Shown: positions 1 to 6,643 of the stretch, one piece after another
How the letters are laid out: each line of letters starts with the position of its first letter
Numbering within the stretch: position 1 is the first letter of the stretch
DNA from: Gammaproteobacteria bacterium
Lineage (GTDB): Bacteria; Pseudomonadota; Gammaproteobacteria; SZUA-229
DNA: 10,441 nucleotides
Direction: 5' to 3'
Assembly (NCBI GenBank): GCA_029287815.1
Contig: JARFQK010000084.1
Span: 1-10,441 of the forward strand
Notes under the pieces: model-generated
Database searches by the model: none
What the model saw: the letters and a program-made list of their open reading frames with translations, nothing else
What the model was told of the DNA's origin: nothing
Program-made: the position numbers and the translations under genes

Positions 1-216
1 CCAAAGGACAAGGAACCCAAGGACCTTACGCTGCAGGAGTGCGAAGAACTGCTGGCAGCCGCACCAGAGCGCAAAGGCGGCAGAAAGAAGGTCGCGACCA
101 AAGCCGTGAAGAAAAAGTCCGCCTCCGCAAAGAAAGTAGCTCGGAAGAAGACCGCTAAAAAGAAAACCGTAAAGAAGAAAGCGGCGAAGAAGAAAACAGC
201 TAAGAAAAAATCCTGA
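1..216 (+). CDS. topA: DNA topoisomerase I, C-terminal end (partial)
   Basis: This open frame enters from the left edge and stops with TGA at 214-216, leaving 71 residues. The first 25 or so (DKEPKDLTLQECEELLAAAP) resemble the short C-terminal repeats of bacterial type IA topoisomerases, where a 'LTLEEALELL'-like helix recurs. The rest is a low-complexity tail of Lys and Ala/Thr/Val in a KKKTA/KKKTV/KKKAA pattern, ending KKTAKKKS. Such basic tails occur on topoisomerase I of many bacteria and are thought to help DNA binding; the enzyme relaxes negative supercoils. No catalytic residue lies inside the window, so the call rests on the tail and on gene order: topA directly upstream of tsaC is known in gammaproteobacteria. 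tsaC begins 2 nt after the stop, suggesting translational coupling. Another protein with a histone-H1-like tail is possible but less likely. Confidence 0.72.
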   Translation, partial: PKDKEPKDLTLQECEELLAAAPERKGGRKKVATKAVKKKSASAKKVARKKTAKKKTVKKKAAKKKTAKKKS

Positions 217-218
217 AC

Positions 219-782
219 TTGACAGCAGTGGCCTCCGAGTTCGCGATTCGCTTCAGTGGACATTGTATCCGCCAGGGAGGCGTGATCGCGTACCCGACTG
301 AAACCGTGTATGGCCTCGGCTGCGATCCGCTCTGCGCCAGAGCTGTCGCCGCGATCAATGAGCTGAAAGGCCGCGACGCCAGCAAGGGGCTGATATTGCT
401 CGCCTCCCGTTTGGCGCAGCTCGATGCCTTGATTGATGTCCCTGACCCTGGAGACCGTGCCATCATCGTTGGTGAGCAGCAACCGACCAGCTGGATTGTC
501 CCGGCAAAAATCGCCGCACCTCGCTGGATCACAGGTGATCGCGACACGATCGCAATACGCATCAGTACACACCCGCTTGTTATTCGCTTGTGCGATCAGC
601 TCGGTCATGCGCTGGTCTCGACCAGCGCCAACCCGGCAGGAAAGCCACCCGCGTTGAATGCATTACAACTGCACCGCTATTTCCATGGTCAGGTTGATGC
701 GATGTTGATATCCAATCATAATTGCAGCGGTCGACCATCGAGAATTCGTGATCTCAAAAGCAAACAACTGCTACGGAAATAA
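219..782 (+). CDS. tsaC: Threonylcarbamoyl-AMP synthase (TsaC/YrdC family)
   Basis: TsaC makes L-threonylcarbamoyladenylate from threonine, bicarbonate and ATP, the first step of t6A37 modification of ANN-decoding tRNAs in the cytoplasm. The 187-residue length fits the short TsaC class (E. coli about 190) rather than two-domain Sua5. Visible family motifs are VIAYPTETVYGLGCDP (22-37), the basic nucleotide-binding stretch LKGRDASKGLILL (49-61, with K50, R52, K56), the STSAN loop (134-138) and a C-terminal SRIRDL. The start is a TTG 2 nt after the topA stop. It leaves about 20 residues before VIAYPTE, as in E. coli TsaC; a GTG at 228 is the alternative. No clear Shine-Dalgarno is seen, consistent with coupling to topA. 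An oddity is that the conserved W-P-G-P segment preceding the T-[WF]-[LIV]-[VF]-P strand reads GEQQPTSWIVPA (85-96), so W, P and G are absent. The hemF start follows 1 nt after the stop. Confidence 0.93.
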   Translation: MTAVASEFAIRFSGHCIRQGGVIAYPTETVYGLGCDPLCARAVAAINELKGRDASKGLILLASRLAQLDALIDVPDPGDRAIIVGEQQPTSWIVPAKIAAPRWITGDRDTIAIRISTHPLVIRLCDQLGHALVSTSANPAGKPPALNALQLHRYFHGQVDAMLISNHNCSGRPSRIRDLKSKQLLRK

Positions 783-783
783 T

Positions 784-1707
784 ATGCCAGCCAACAACAC
801 GCCCGACGTTAACGCGGTCAAACAGTATTTATTGGCGCTGCAGGAAAGCATCTGCGATGAACTGGCCACTGAAGATGGCACGGAGGATTTCATTCGCGAC
901 GCCTGGGAGCGCGAGCACGGCGGTGGTGGTGGACTGACCCGTGTGCTGAACAATGGCGCCGTGTTCGAACAGGCCGGCGTCAACTTCTCGCACGTGCATG
1001 GCGCTGCGCTGCCTGCCTCAGCGACAGCGCACAGGCCAGAGCTCGCCGGGCGTGAATTTGACGCGATGGGTGTGTCGCTGGTGATACACCCACATAATCC
1101 TTACGTACCGACTTCACACGCCAATGTCCGCTTTTTTATCGCGACCAAGGCTGACGAAGAGCCGGTCTGGTGGTTCGGCGGCGGCTTCGATTTGACGCCA
1201 TATTATGGCAACCACGAAGATTGCAGACACTGGCATAGCGTTGCCCGCGATGCTTGTGACGGGTTTGGCTCAGACACCTATCAACGCTACAAGGCCTGGT
1301 GTGACGATTATTTCTATCTTAAACATCGCGGTGAACCCCGCGGTATCGGCGGGCTGTTTTTCGACGACCTGAACGAAGGCGGCTTTGACCATTCTTTTGC
1401 CTTCATGCGAAGCGTCGGTGACCATTATCTAAAGGCATATCGCCCGATCGTCCAAAGACGCAAAAACACGGAATATGGTGAACGCGAGCGCAACTTTCAG
1501 CTCTACCGTCGCGGCCGTTATGTTGAATTTAACCTGGTCTACGACCGTGGTACGCTGTTCGGACTGCAAACTGGCGGGCGCACCGAATCGATTCTGATGT
1601 CATTGCCGCCAGTCGTGAACTGGCGCTATAACTGGAGCCCCGATCCGGATACAGCGGAAGCAGAGCTGTACGAGTTTTATCTGAAACCCAGAGACTGGCT
1701 GGCCTGA
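784..1707 (+). CDS. hemF: Oxygen-dependent coproporphyrinogen III oxidase
   Basis: HemF converts coproporphyrinogen III to protoporphyrinogen IX by two O2-dependent oxidative decarboxylations, a late step of haem synthesis in the cytoplasm. At 307 residues it matches the family (E. coli about 299). The full signature is present: NPYVPTSHANVRFF (105-118), WWFGGGFDLTPYY (129-141) and KAWCDDYFYLKHRGEPRG (170-187), then GGLFFDDL (189-196). Four histidines (H102, H112, H151, H181) line up with E. coli H96, H106, H145 and H175, the proposed metal ligands, with a constant offset of 6. The ATG at 784 is 1 nt after the tsaC stop; an in-frame GTG at 748 would overlap tsaC and adds 12 residues with no family support. 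Probably last gene of topA-tsaC-hemF. Its use of O2 implies aerobic growth. Whether an anaerobic HemN also exists cannot be seen here. Confidence 0.97.
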   Translation: MPANNTPDVNAVKQYLLALQESICDELATEDGTEDFIRDAWEREHGGGGGLTRVLNNGAVFEQAGVNFSHVHGAALPASATAHRPELAGREFDAMGVSLVIHPHNPYVPTSHANVRFFIATKADEEPVWWFGGGFDLTPYYGNHEDCRHWHSVARDACDGFGSDTYQRYKAWCDDYFYLKHRGEPRGIGGLFFDDLNEGGFDHSFAFMRSVGDHYLKAYRPIVQRRKNTEYGERERNFQLYRRGRYVEFNLVYDRGTLFGLQTGGRTESILMSLPPVVNWRYNWSPDPDTAEAELYEFYLKPRDWLA

Positions 1708-1742
1708 GTGGCCCTCATTTCAGCAGAAAACCATTTTCAGCG

Positions 1743-1833
1743 CGTCATTGCGAGGAGCGACAGCAACGTGGCAATCCTGCCGTGGCGCGCGATTCAGGAG
1801 ATTGCCACGCCGCTGTTGCGGCTCGCAATGACG
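1743..1833. repeat. Imperfect palindromic intergenic repeat, copy 1
   Basis: This 91-bp element lies between the convergent ends of hemF and the REC-REC-PAS-GGDEF-EAL gene, about 35 nt from either stop codon. The left arm begins CGTCATTGCGAG (1743-1754) and the right arm ends with its exact complement, CTCGCAATGACG (1822-1833). About 29 of 34 outer arm positions pair, and GTGGCAATC/GATTGCCAC forms the inner part of the stem. A related element occurs at 6644-6727: the 37-nt right arms (1796-1832 and 6691-6727) differ at 3 positions. The motif resembles a palindromic repeat with TTGCGAG and GTGGCAATC cores that is dispersed through intergenic DNA of many bacteria. No transposase is encoded, so it is a REP-like or non-autonomous element. 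Its stem could end or stabilise transcripts from both sides, but no U-tract is visible. Confidence 0.85.
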
Positions 1834-1868
1834 AACAAGCGGAACAGCGCTGCAGTGGCTGGCATCTC

Positions 1869-4445
1869 TTACTCAGCACTGGCGCGCTTGTGCAGATTCA
1901 CAACATTGACGCAGGGCAATTCGGTCAAAGGTCGTGAGATATAGTTGCCCTGCACCTTGTCCACGCCACATATCTTCAACAAGCGTATGACTTCCGGGCT
2001 TTCGACATACTCGGCAACCGTATAACGGCCCAGCGAGTGTGCGACATCGTTCATGGCTGTGACGATAGCGCGATCGGTTGCGCCGCGCGCCATGCTCTTG
2101 ACGAACTGGCCGTCGATTTTGACCAGATTCGTCGGCAGGTTTTTGAGCTGCGCAAAGGAACAGAAACCGGATCCAAAATCGTCCAGCGAGAACCGACAAC
2201 CGATTGCACAGAGATCGCGGATGAACCGATTAGCCTGTTCGAGATTGGCGATCGCACTGGTTTCGGTGATCTCGAAAACGATCGAGCTTGGCGGTACGCC
2301 GTATTGTTGCAGCAGCGTGACAATCTTGGACTGTGCATCATCGTCGTCGAGTGAGTGACCGGACAGGTTGATTGACAGCGTCACCTTGCCTTTGGGATTG
2401 CCACTGGCGGAGACATCCCTCAGTGCATGCTCGATTACCCACATGTCCAACTCCATCAGCATGTTGAAGCGCTCCGCGGTTGGCATGAACGAACTGGGAT
2501 AATACAGCTCACCGCTTTCTCCGCGCATGCGCACCAGCACTTCATAGTGGAAAGCACCATCGTTATCGTTGAGATGGGCCTGCCATAGCGCGCCATCCTG
2601 CGCCGGCAAGTTGTGCAAGTTGATTTCCGCCATCGACATGATGGGTTGATAGTGGAGCTCGAACTCGTCATGGTCCAGGGCCTTGCGAATTCGCGTTGAC
2701 CAGCCGAGCTCAGTGCCCATCGCATTACGCTCATCGCTGGACTGATCATAGAGATGCGCCTGGTTCCTGCCCATGCGTTTGGCAATGTGGCATGCAATAT
2801 CGGCGTTGGCCAGCAGATCACCCGCTGTCATGTTCTTATCGTCCATCATCGCAACACCAAAACTGGCATGGACATGGTAGATCTGCTGGGCGCCATTGAC
2901 GGAGATACCGTTCAGCGCGGTGCGATAGTCGTTCGAAAGATTAAGCGCCATCGCTGAATCCACGTTTTTCAACAGGATCGCGAACTCATCACCCCCGATC
3001 CGGGCGATCACATCGCTGCGACGCGTGATCTTTGCCAGCGCGCGGCTGATTTCGATCAGCATTCTGTCGCCCGTCTCATGGCTGGCCGTATCATTGACAT
3101 ATTTGAAACGATCCAGATCAATATAGATCAATGCGCTGACGATATCGGTGCGCTGCGCATCTTTGAGTTCCTGCTCGAGCCGCGTCTCGAAATAGCGCCG
3201 GTTGTAAAGCTCCGTCAGATGATCGTGTGTCGCCTGCCAACGCAGCTTTTCCTCCAACATCTTTTGATTGGATATGTCGCGAAATGCAATCACGGATCCG
3301 TCCTGCTTGCCGTTGAGCTTGAGTGGATAAACCGTGCACTCGACAGGAATCGGCTTGCCACTGTGGTGCTTGAATTTAGTTTCCCAGCAGTGAAGCTTTG
3401 CCTCCTTACCATAGGCATCACGTAACTGATCATCCGCGAGCGGTTCATCATCGCTGTAGTGCAACGCCTCGTAAGCCGAGATCCCGAGCAATGCGGCATC
3501 GTCGTCAGCGCCGACCACATTCTTGGTCGCATGATTGACGAAAGTCAGCTTGCCGTCATTGTCGACACCGTACACCCCCTCGCCAACTGATTCGAGTATC
3601 GCCTGCAGGCGTTCGCGCTGCTGTTCGATCGAGTTCTGTATTTCGATGAAACGGCGCATCGCAGCCAATCTGGCAAGGAACAGCTCCTCAGCCTCGTTCT
3701 TGAACATACATTCGATCGCACCAGCCTGCAGACAATCCCGGATCACCGAGTCCATGTAGGTACCGGTGATCACGGCAGTGCGGATATTCTCGGTGCGCTC
3801 GTCATCGCGTAATTTCTGGCAGAGAACATAGCCGTTCTCATCAGGCATGAAATAATCAACGATCGCGATATCGATCGGATGCTTGATCGCGATATCGTAG
3901 GCCTGTTTAACCGACTCGGCGGTTTCCACAGCGTAGCCATTGCGCTCCAGCAGGCGTTTGTAATATGTGCGTATGCTCTTGGAATCATCGACAAACAGAA
4001 CTCGGGTCGGTTTTCCACCGACAAACGCGGGGCGTTTGTCTTCGACGGGCTCCGGGCTCGGGGTCAGCAGGGTGTGCAGAGAAGTCGTGACCTCCTGATA
4101 ATTCTCCCACGGAACCAAAGCGGTATGTTTCCGCGTGCTCATCCAGTTCAACAGTTCGACCTCGGCATCGTTGGACAGCAGGATCACCGGCGTCTCACTG
4201 TAGGGCTCCCTGTCCAGCAGAACCAGCACATGTGTGGATTCTTCAAAGTTTTCGTAGTTTGGCCAACCGATGATCATCCCGTCCAGATTCAAACTGACAT
4301 TTTGCAGCGTGTTGATGGCAGAAATGAAGGAGTCAACAGCAAGCAGCTCGTAGCCCTGCTTCTGAATGATCTTGCCGAGCATATAACGCAGGGTTGCCGA
4401 TTCCTCGACCAGCAGTATGCGCTGCTTTGTCCTGATCTCAGGCAT
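1869..4445 (-). CDS. Two-receiver PAS-GGDEF-EAL cyclic-di-GMP protein
   Basis: This 858-residue soluble protein probably makes and/or degrades c-di-GMP under two-component control. Domains in order are: a receiver-like fold (about 8-128); a second receiver (147-265); PAS (about 278-395); GGDEF (about 405-567); EAL (about 590-840). Receiver 2 keeps the acidic pair D153/D154, phosphoacceptor D197 in IVDYFMP, T227 and K249. Receiver 1 has EE (14-15) but reads MIIGWPN where the phosphoacceptor should be and lacks the lysine, so it is probably not phosphorylated. GGDEF is intact (484-488) with an inhibitory RxxD site (R475-D478) 5 residues upstream. The EAL domain reads EVL (E635) and keeps N693, E725, D755/D756, K776, E812 and Q832, so phosphodiesterase activity is plausible. 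A stretch of about 20 extra residues (about 608-630) separates YQPI from EVL. No transmembrane segment is seen. The ATG at 4445 is chosen because GGAGGT lies 8 nt upstream; an in-frame start at 4472 would add 9 residues. No kinase is in the window. Confidence 0.92.
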   Translation of the reverse strand: MPEIRTKQRILLVEESATLRYMLGKIIQKQGYELLAVDSFISAINTLQNVSLNLDGMIIGWPNYENFEESTHVLVLLDREPYSETPVILLSNDAEVELLNWMSTRKHTALVPWENYQEVTTSLHTLLTPSPEPVEDKRPAFVGGKPTRVLFVDDSKSIRTYYKRLLERNGYAVETAESVKQAYDIAIKHPIDIAIVDYFMPDENGYVLCQKLRDDERTENIRTAVITGTYMDSVIRDCLQAGAIECMFKNEAEELFLARLAAMRRFIEIQNSIEQQRERLQAILESVGEGVYGVDNDGKLTFVNHATKNVVGADDDAALLGISAYEALHYSDDEPLADDQLRDAYGKEAKLHCWETKFKHHSGKPIPVECTVYPLKLNGKQDGSVIAFRDISNQKMLEEKLRWQATHDHLTELYNRRYFETRLEQELKDAQRTDIVSALIYIDLDRFKYVNDTASHETGDRMLIEISRALAKITRRSDVIARIGGDEFAILLKNVDSAMALNLSNDYRTALNGISVNGAQQIYHVHASFGVAMMDDKNMTAGDLLANADIACHIAKRMGRNQAHLYDQSSDERNAMGTELGWSTRIRKALDHDEFELHYQPIMSMAEINLHNLPAQDGALWQAHLNDNDGAFHYEVLVRMRGESGELYYPSSFMPTAERFNMLMELDMWVIEHALRDVSASGNPKGKVTLSINLSGHSLDDDDAQSKIVTLLQQYGVPPSSIVFEITETSAIANLEQANRFIRDLCAIGCRFSLDDFGSGFCSFAQLKNLPTNLVKIDGQFVKSMARGATDRAIVTAMNDVAHSLGRYTVAEYVESPEVIRLLKICGVDKVQGNYISRPLTELPCVNVVNLHKRASAE

Positions 4446-4453
4446 AAAATGCG

Positions 4454-4459
4454 ACCTCC
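4454..4459 (-). promoter_or_regulatory. Strong Shine-Dalgarno for the PAS-GGDEF-EAL gene
   Basis: Read on the minus strand the sequence is GGAGGT followed by 8 nt and ATG at 4445. It fits the 16S anti-Shine-Dalgarno very well and decides the start of the 858-residue protein against the longer in-frame candidate at 4472. Confidence 0.85.
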
Positions 4460-4570
4460 AGGTGCGATTCACCCATGCGTCAGAGCCTTCGCTACAGTCA
4501 GATGGGAAGATGGCCGAATACGCGAGATTGGATCACATTTGCGCCGCGCCAGTGTGGCGCAGCACTTTTA

Positions 4571-4600
4571 CTTATAGTCGAAAAATCATTGATTTACCAG
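4571..4600 (-). promoter_or_regulatory. Possible weak promoter region for the PAS-GGDEF-EAL gene
   Basis: On the minus strand an AT-rich stretch carries TATAAG (4576-4571) as a -10 candidate, about 125 nt before the ATG. No good -35 sits at the right distance. A TAAA (4596-4593) followed after 13 nt by GACTATAA (4579-4572) vaguely resembles a flagellar sigma-28 promoter (TAAA, 15 nt, GCCGATAA), but spacing is 2 nt short and two core bases differ. It is recorded only as the best candidate in this divergent region. Confidence 0.25.
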
Positions 4601-4606
4601 TGATCA

Positions 4607-4618
4607 GGCGAATTCGCC
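4607..4618. promoter_or_regulatory. Perfect 12-bp palindrome in divergent intergenic region
   Basis: GGCGAATTCGCC is fully self-complementary and sits directly after another small palindrome, TGATCA (4601-4606). It lies between the divergent c-di-GMP gene and hemB, about 65 bp upstream of the hemB -35 candidate and just upstream of the candidate minus-strand promoter. A dimeric regulator could bind here, but the site occurs once and no known regulator consensus is recognised. Confidence 0.3.
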
Positions 4619-4682
4619 GTGCGCTATCGGTGTCGTAACATCAACTCATGCCGTTTTTGGCCGCGGCGATCCTACCAGCGGT

Positions 4683-4712
4683 TTGGTCACACCGAACACG
4701 CACTGGTACAAT
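4683..4712 (+). promoter_or_regulatory. hemB promoter with extended -10
   Basis: The -10 candidate is TACAAT (4707-4712), one base from TATAAT, preceded by TGG (4704-4706), giving the extended -10 motif TGnTACAAT. A weak -35, TTGGTC (4683-4688), stands 18 nt upstream. Transcription would begin near 4719, leaving a short leader of about 25 nt with GGAG at 4734-4737 before the GTG at 4744. This excludes translation of hemB from the upstream in-frame ATG at 4648 on this transcript. Confidence 0.6.
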
Positions 4713-4743
4713 TACGGCATCCTTATCGATTGTGGAGCATACC

Positions 4744-5745
4744 GTGTCCAGCAATGGCTCTTACCCGTCGGCTCGCATGCGGCGCATGCGGCGCGACGAT
4801 TTCTCGCGTCGCCTGATGCGTGAGAACCAGCTTCAGGCTGACGATCTGATCTACCCGATGTTCATCACCGAAGGTGAGAACCATCGCGAAACCGTGGCAT
4901 CGATGCCAGGTATCGAACGCGTCAGTATTGACCAGCTGCTGACCGAGGCCGAGCGCTGTGTCCGGCTAGGCATTCCCGCGGTCGCGCTGTTTCCGGTCGT
5001 CGGCGAAACCGATAAATCGGATGATGCCGCCGAAGCCTACAATCCTGAGGGCCTTGCACAGAGGGCGGTACGCGCACTCAAACAGGCCTATCCAGAGCTA
5101 GGCGTCATCACCGATGTTGCGCTCGATCCTTTCACATCGCACGGCCAGGACGGTCTGATCGATAGCACGGGCTATGTACTCAATGACGAAACAGTGGAAG
5201 TCCTGGTCAGACAAGCCCGATCGCATGCCGAGGCGGGTGCTGACATCGTTGCGCCATCGGACATGATGGATGGGCGGATTGGCGCAATACGCCAGGCGCT
5301 CGAAGCAGATGGATTCATCCACACCCGGATCCTCGCCTATTCTGCCAAATACGCCTCCAGTTTTTATGGGCCGTTCCGTGACGCGGTAGGCTCTGCTGCA
5401 AATTTGGGCAGCGGCAACAAATACAGTTACCAGATGGACCCGGCTAATTCGGACGAAGCGCTGCGCGAGGTGAATTTGGACATCCACGAAGGTGCCGACA
5501 TGGTTATGGTCAAGCCCGGTATGCCCTATCTGGACATCGTACGCCGGGTGAAAGATACTTTCCAAATCCCCACTTATGTCTATCATGTCAGCGGCGAGTA
5601 CGCGATGCTCAAAGCCGCCGCCCAGAATGGCTGGCTCGATGAGCGCGCCACCGTGATGGAAGCCCTGCTATGCTGCAAACGTGCCGGGGCCGACGGCATC
5701 TTGACCTACTATGCATTGACCGCTGCCGAATGGCTTCGTGACTGA
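4744..5745 (+). CDS. hemB: Delta-aminolevulinic acid dehydratase (porphobilinogen synthase)
   Basis: HemB condenses two 5-aminolevulinate molecules to porphobilinogen, the first common step of tetrapyrrole synthesis, in the cytoplasm. The 333 residues match the family (P. aeruginosa 337). The N-terminal arm RRDDFSRRL is typical. The active-site lysines are K202 (YSAKYAS) and K257 within the family signature GADMVMVKPGMPY (251-263); they correspond to P. aeruginosa K205 and K260. The metal-site segment reads DVALDPFTSHGQDG (D128) in place of the three-cysteine zinc motif, placing it in the Asp-type class that does not need catalytic zinc and is usually magnesium-stimulated. The GTG start at 4744 has GGAG 6 nt upstream and an extended -10 promoter just before it. 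A longer frame from ATG 4648 adds 32 residues with no family counterpart and begins upstream of that promoter. A small tandem 9-bp repeat (4774-4791) encodes the Arg-rich RMRRMRR arm. aroE follows closely and is probably co-transcribed. Confidence 0.97.
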   Translation: MSSNGSYPSARMRRMRRDDFSRRLMRENQLQADDLIYPMFITEGENHRETVASMPGIERVSIDQLLTEAERCVRLGIPAVALFPVVGETDKSDDAAEAYNPEGLAQRAVRALKQAYPELGVITDVALDPFTSHGQDGLIDSTGYVLNDETVEVLVRQARSHAEAGADIVAPSDMMDGRIGAIRQALEADGFIHTRILAYSAKYASSFYGPFRDAVGSAANLGSGNKYSYQMDPANSDEALREVNLDIHEGADMVMVKPGMPYLDIVRRVKDTFQIPTYVYHVSGEYAMLKAAAQNGWLDERATVMEALLCCKRAGADGILTYYALTAAEWLRD

Positions 5746-5758
5746 ATCTTCAAAGCCG

Positions 5759-6610
5759 ATGCCGGACAAAATCGATCGCTACGCGGTGTTTGGCAATCCC
5801 GTGGCCCACAGCAAGTCACCGTTCATCCACGCCCGCTTTGCGGCACAGACAGGACAAAAACTGACTTATACTGCCGAGCGCGTAGAGCCCGGTGATTTCG
5901 AAAACGCGGTCGCCCGCTTTGCACGCAATGATGGCAAGGGTCTGAATGTCACCGTGCCTTTCAAGCAGGAAGCCTGGCAACTGGCGGCCCGAAAAAGCGC
6001 CCGGGCCGACCGCGCAGGCGCGGTCAACACGCTAATCATTCATGACACGGATGATTATTATGGCGACAACACCGACGGCATCGGTTTGGTCAGAGACCTG
6101 ACCATCAATCACGCGCTCGATCTCGAGGGCAAAAGCATCCTGATCGTCGGCGCCGGTGGTGCGGTTCGCGGTGTGATCGAGCCGTTGCTGGGCACCGGAC
6201 CCGCTTCGTTGACGATCGCAAACCGCACCAAAGCCAAAGCCGTGCAACTCGCTAATGATTTTGCTGACCTCGGCCAGATCGTTGGCTGCGGGCTCGATGA
6301 ATTCGGCGGCAACAGCTTTGACCTGATCATTAACGGCACATCGGCAAGCCTGCGTGGCGAACTGCCCCCGCTACCTGGAACGCTGATACACGCCAGCACC
6401 TTCTGCTACGACATGATGTATGCCCCCGAACCAACGCCTTTCATGCGCTGGGCACAACAATGCGGTGCCCGACAGGTGGTGGACGGCACCGGCATGCTGG
6501 TCGAACAGGCGGCGGAGTCGTTTCGGATCTGGCGAGGCTGTACCCCTGCGACAGCGCCGGTTATCGAAGCGCTACGCGAACAGCTGCAGCTTGAAACAGA
6601 ATCCAGGTGA
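5759..6610 (+). CDS. aroE: Shikimate 5-dehydrogenase (NADP+)
   Basis: AroE reduces 3-dehydroshikimate to shikimate with NADPH in the cytoplasm, the fourth step towards chorismate. The 283 residues fit the family (about 270). The shikimate-binding loop NPVAHSKSP (13-21) has both serines; the catalytic pair is K69 in NVTVPFK and D106 in NTDGIGL; the nucleotide loop is GAGGAV (131-136); NRTKAK (155-160) is the NADP-phosphate motif; the C-terminal DGTGMLVEQAAESF motif is present. It closely resembles Pseudomonas AroE. Start choice is open: ATG at 5759 lies 13 nt after the hemB stop and fits the family N-terminus, whereas GTG at 5738 overlaps hemB by 8 nt and adds 7 residues. Neither has a clear Shine-Dalgarno. 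It probably shares the hemB promoter. Its pathway supplies chorismate, the source of the 4-hydroxybenzoate used by UbiA, encoded further along, but that link is metabolic rather than visible in the DNA. Confidence 0.96.
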   Translation: MPDKIDRYAVFGNPVAHSKSPFIHARFAAQTGQKLTYTAERVEPGDFENAVARFARNDGKGLNVTVPFKQEAWQLAARKSARADRAGAVNTLIIHDTDDYYGDNTDGIGLVRDLTINHALDLEGKSILIVGAGGAVRGVIEPLLGTGPASLTIANRTKAKAVQLANDFADLGQIVGCGLDEFGGNSFDLIINGTSASLRGELPPLPGTLIHASTFCYDMMYAPEPTPFMRWAQQCGARQVVDGTGMLVEQAAESFRIWRGCTPATAPVIEALREQLQLETESR

Positions 6611-6643
6611 TACTCCTGGCCCACCGCTTAGCCCGCAGAAGAG

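Noticed and set aside
1708..1944. 78-codon plus-strand open frame after hemF
   Set aside because: It translates the palindromic repeat and then runs into the antisense of the c-di-GMP gene. The peptide has the typical look of a translated TTGCGAG repeat and no family resemblance.
3879..4577. 232-codon plus-strand open frame antisense to the receiver domains
   Set aside because: The minus-strand frame has clear receiver motifs and a strong Shine-Dalgarno; the antisense peptide shows no domain and is explained by codon bias.
4572..4596. Flagellar sigma-28 promoter for the large c-di-GMP gene
   Set aside because: TAAA and GACTATAA are present but the spacer is 13 instead of 15 nt and two bases of the -10 differ. 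Kept only as a weak promoter candidate.
4648..4743. N-terminal 32-residue extension of HemB from ATG 4648
   Set aside because: It has no counterpart in the family, and a promoter plus Shine-Dalgarno for GTG 4744 lie inside it.
4446..4743. Riboswitch (c-di-GMP or other) in the divergent leader
   Set aside because: I could not recognise conserved riboswitch core bases or a plausible aptamer fold by eye; the hemB leader of about 25 nt is too short for one.
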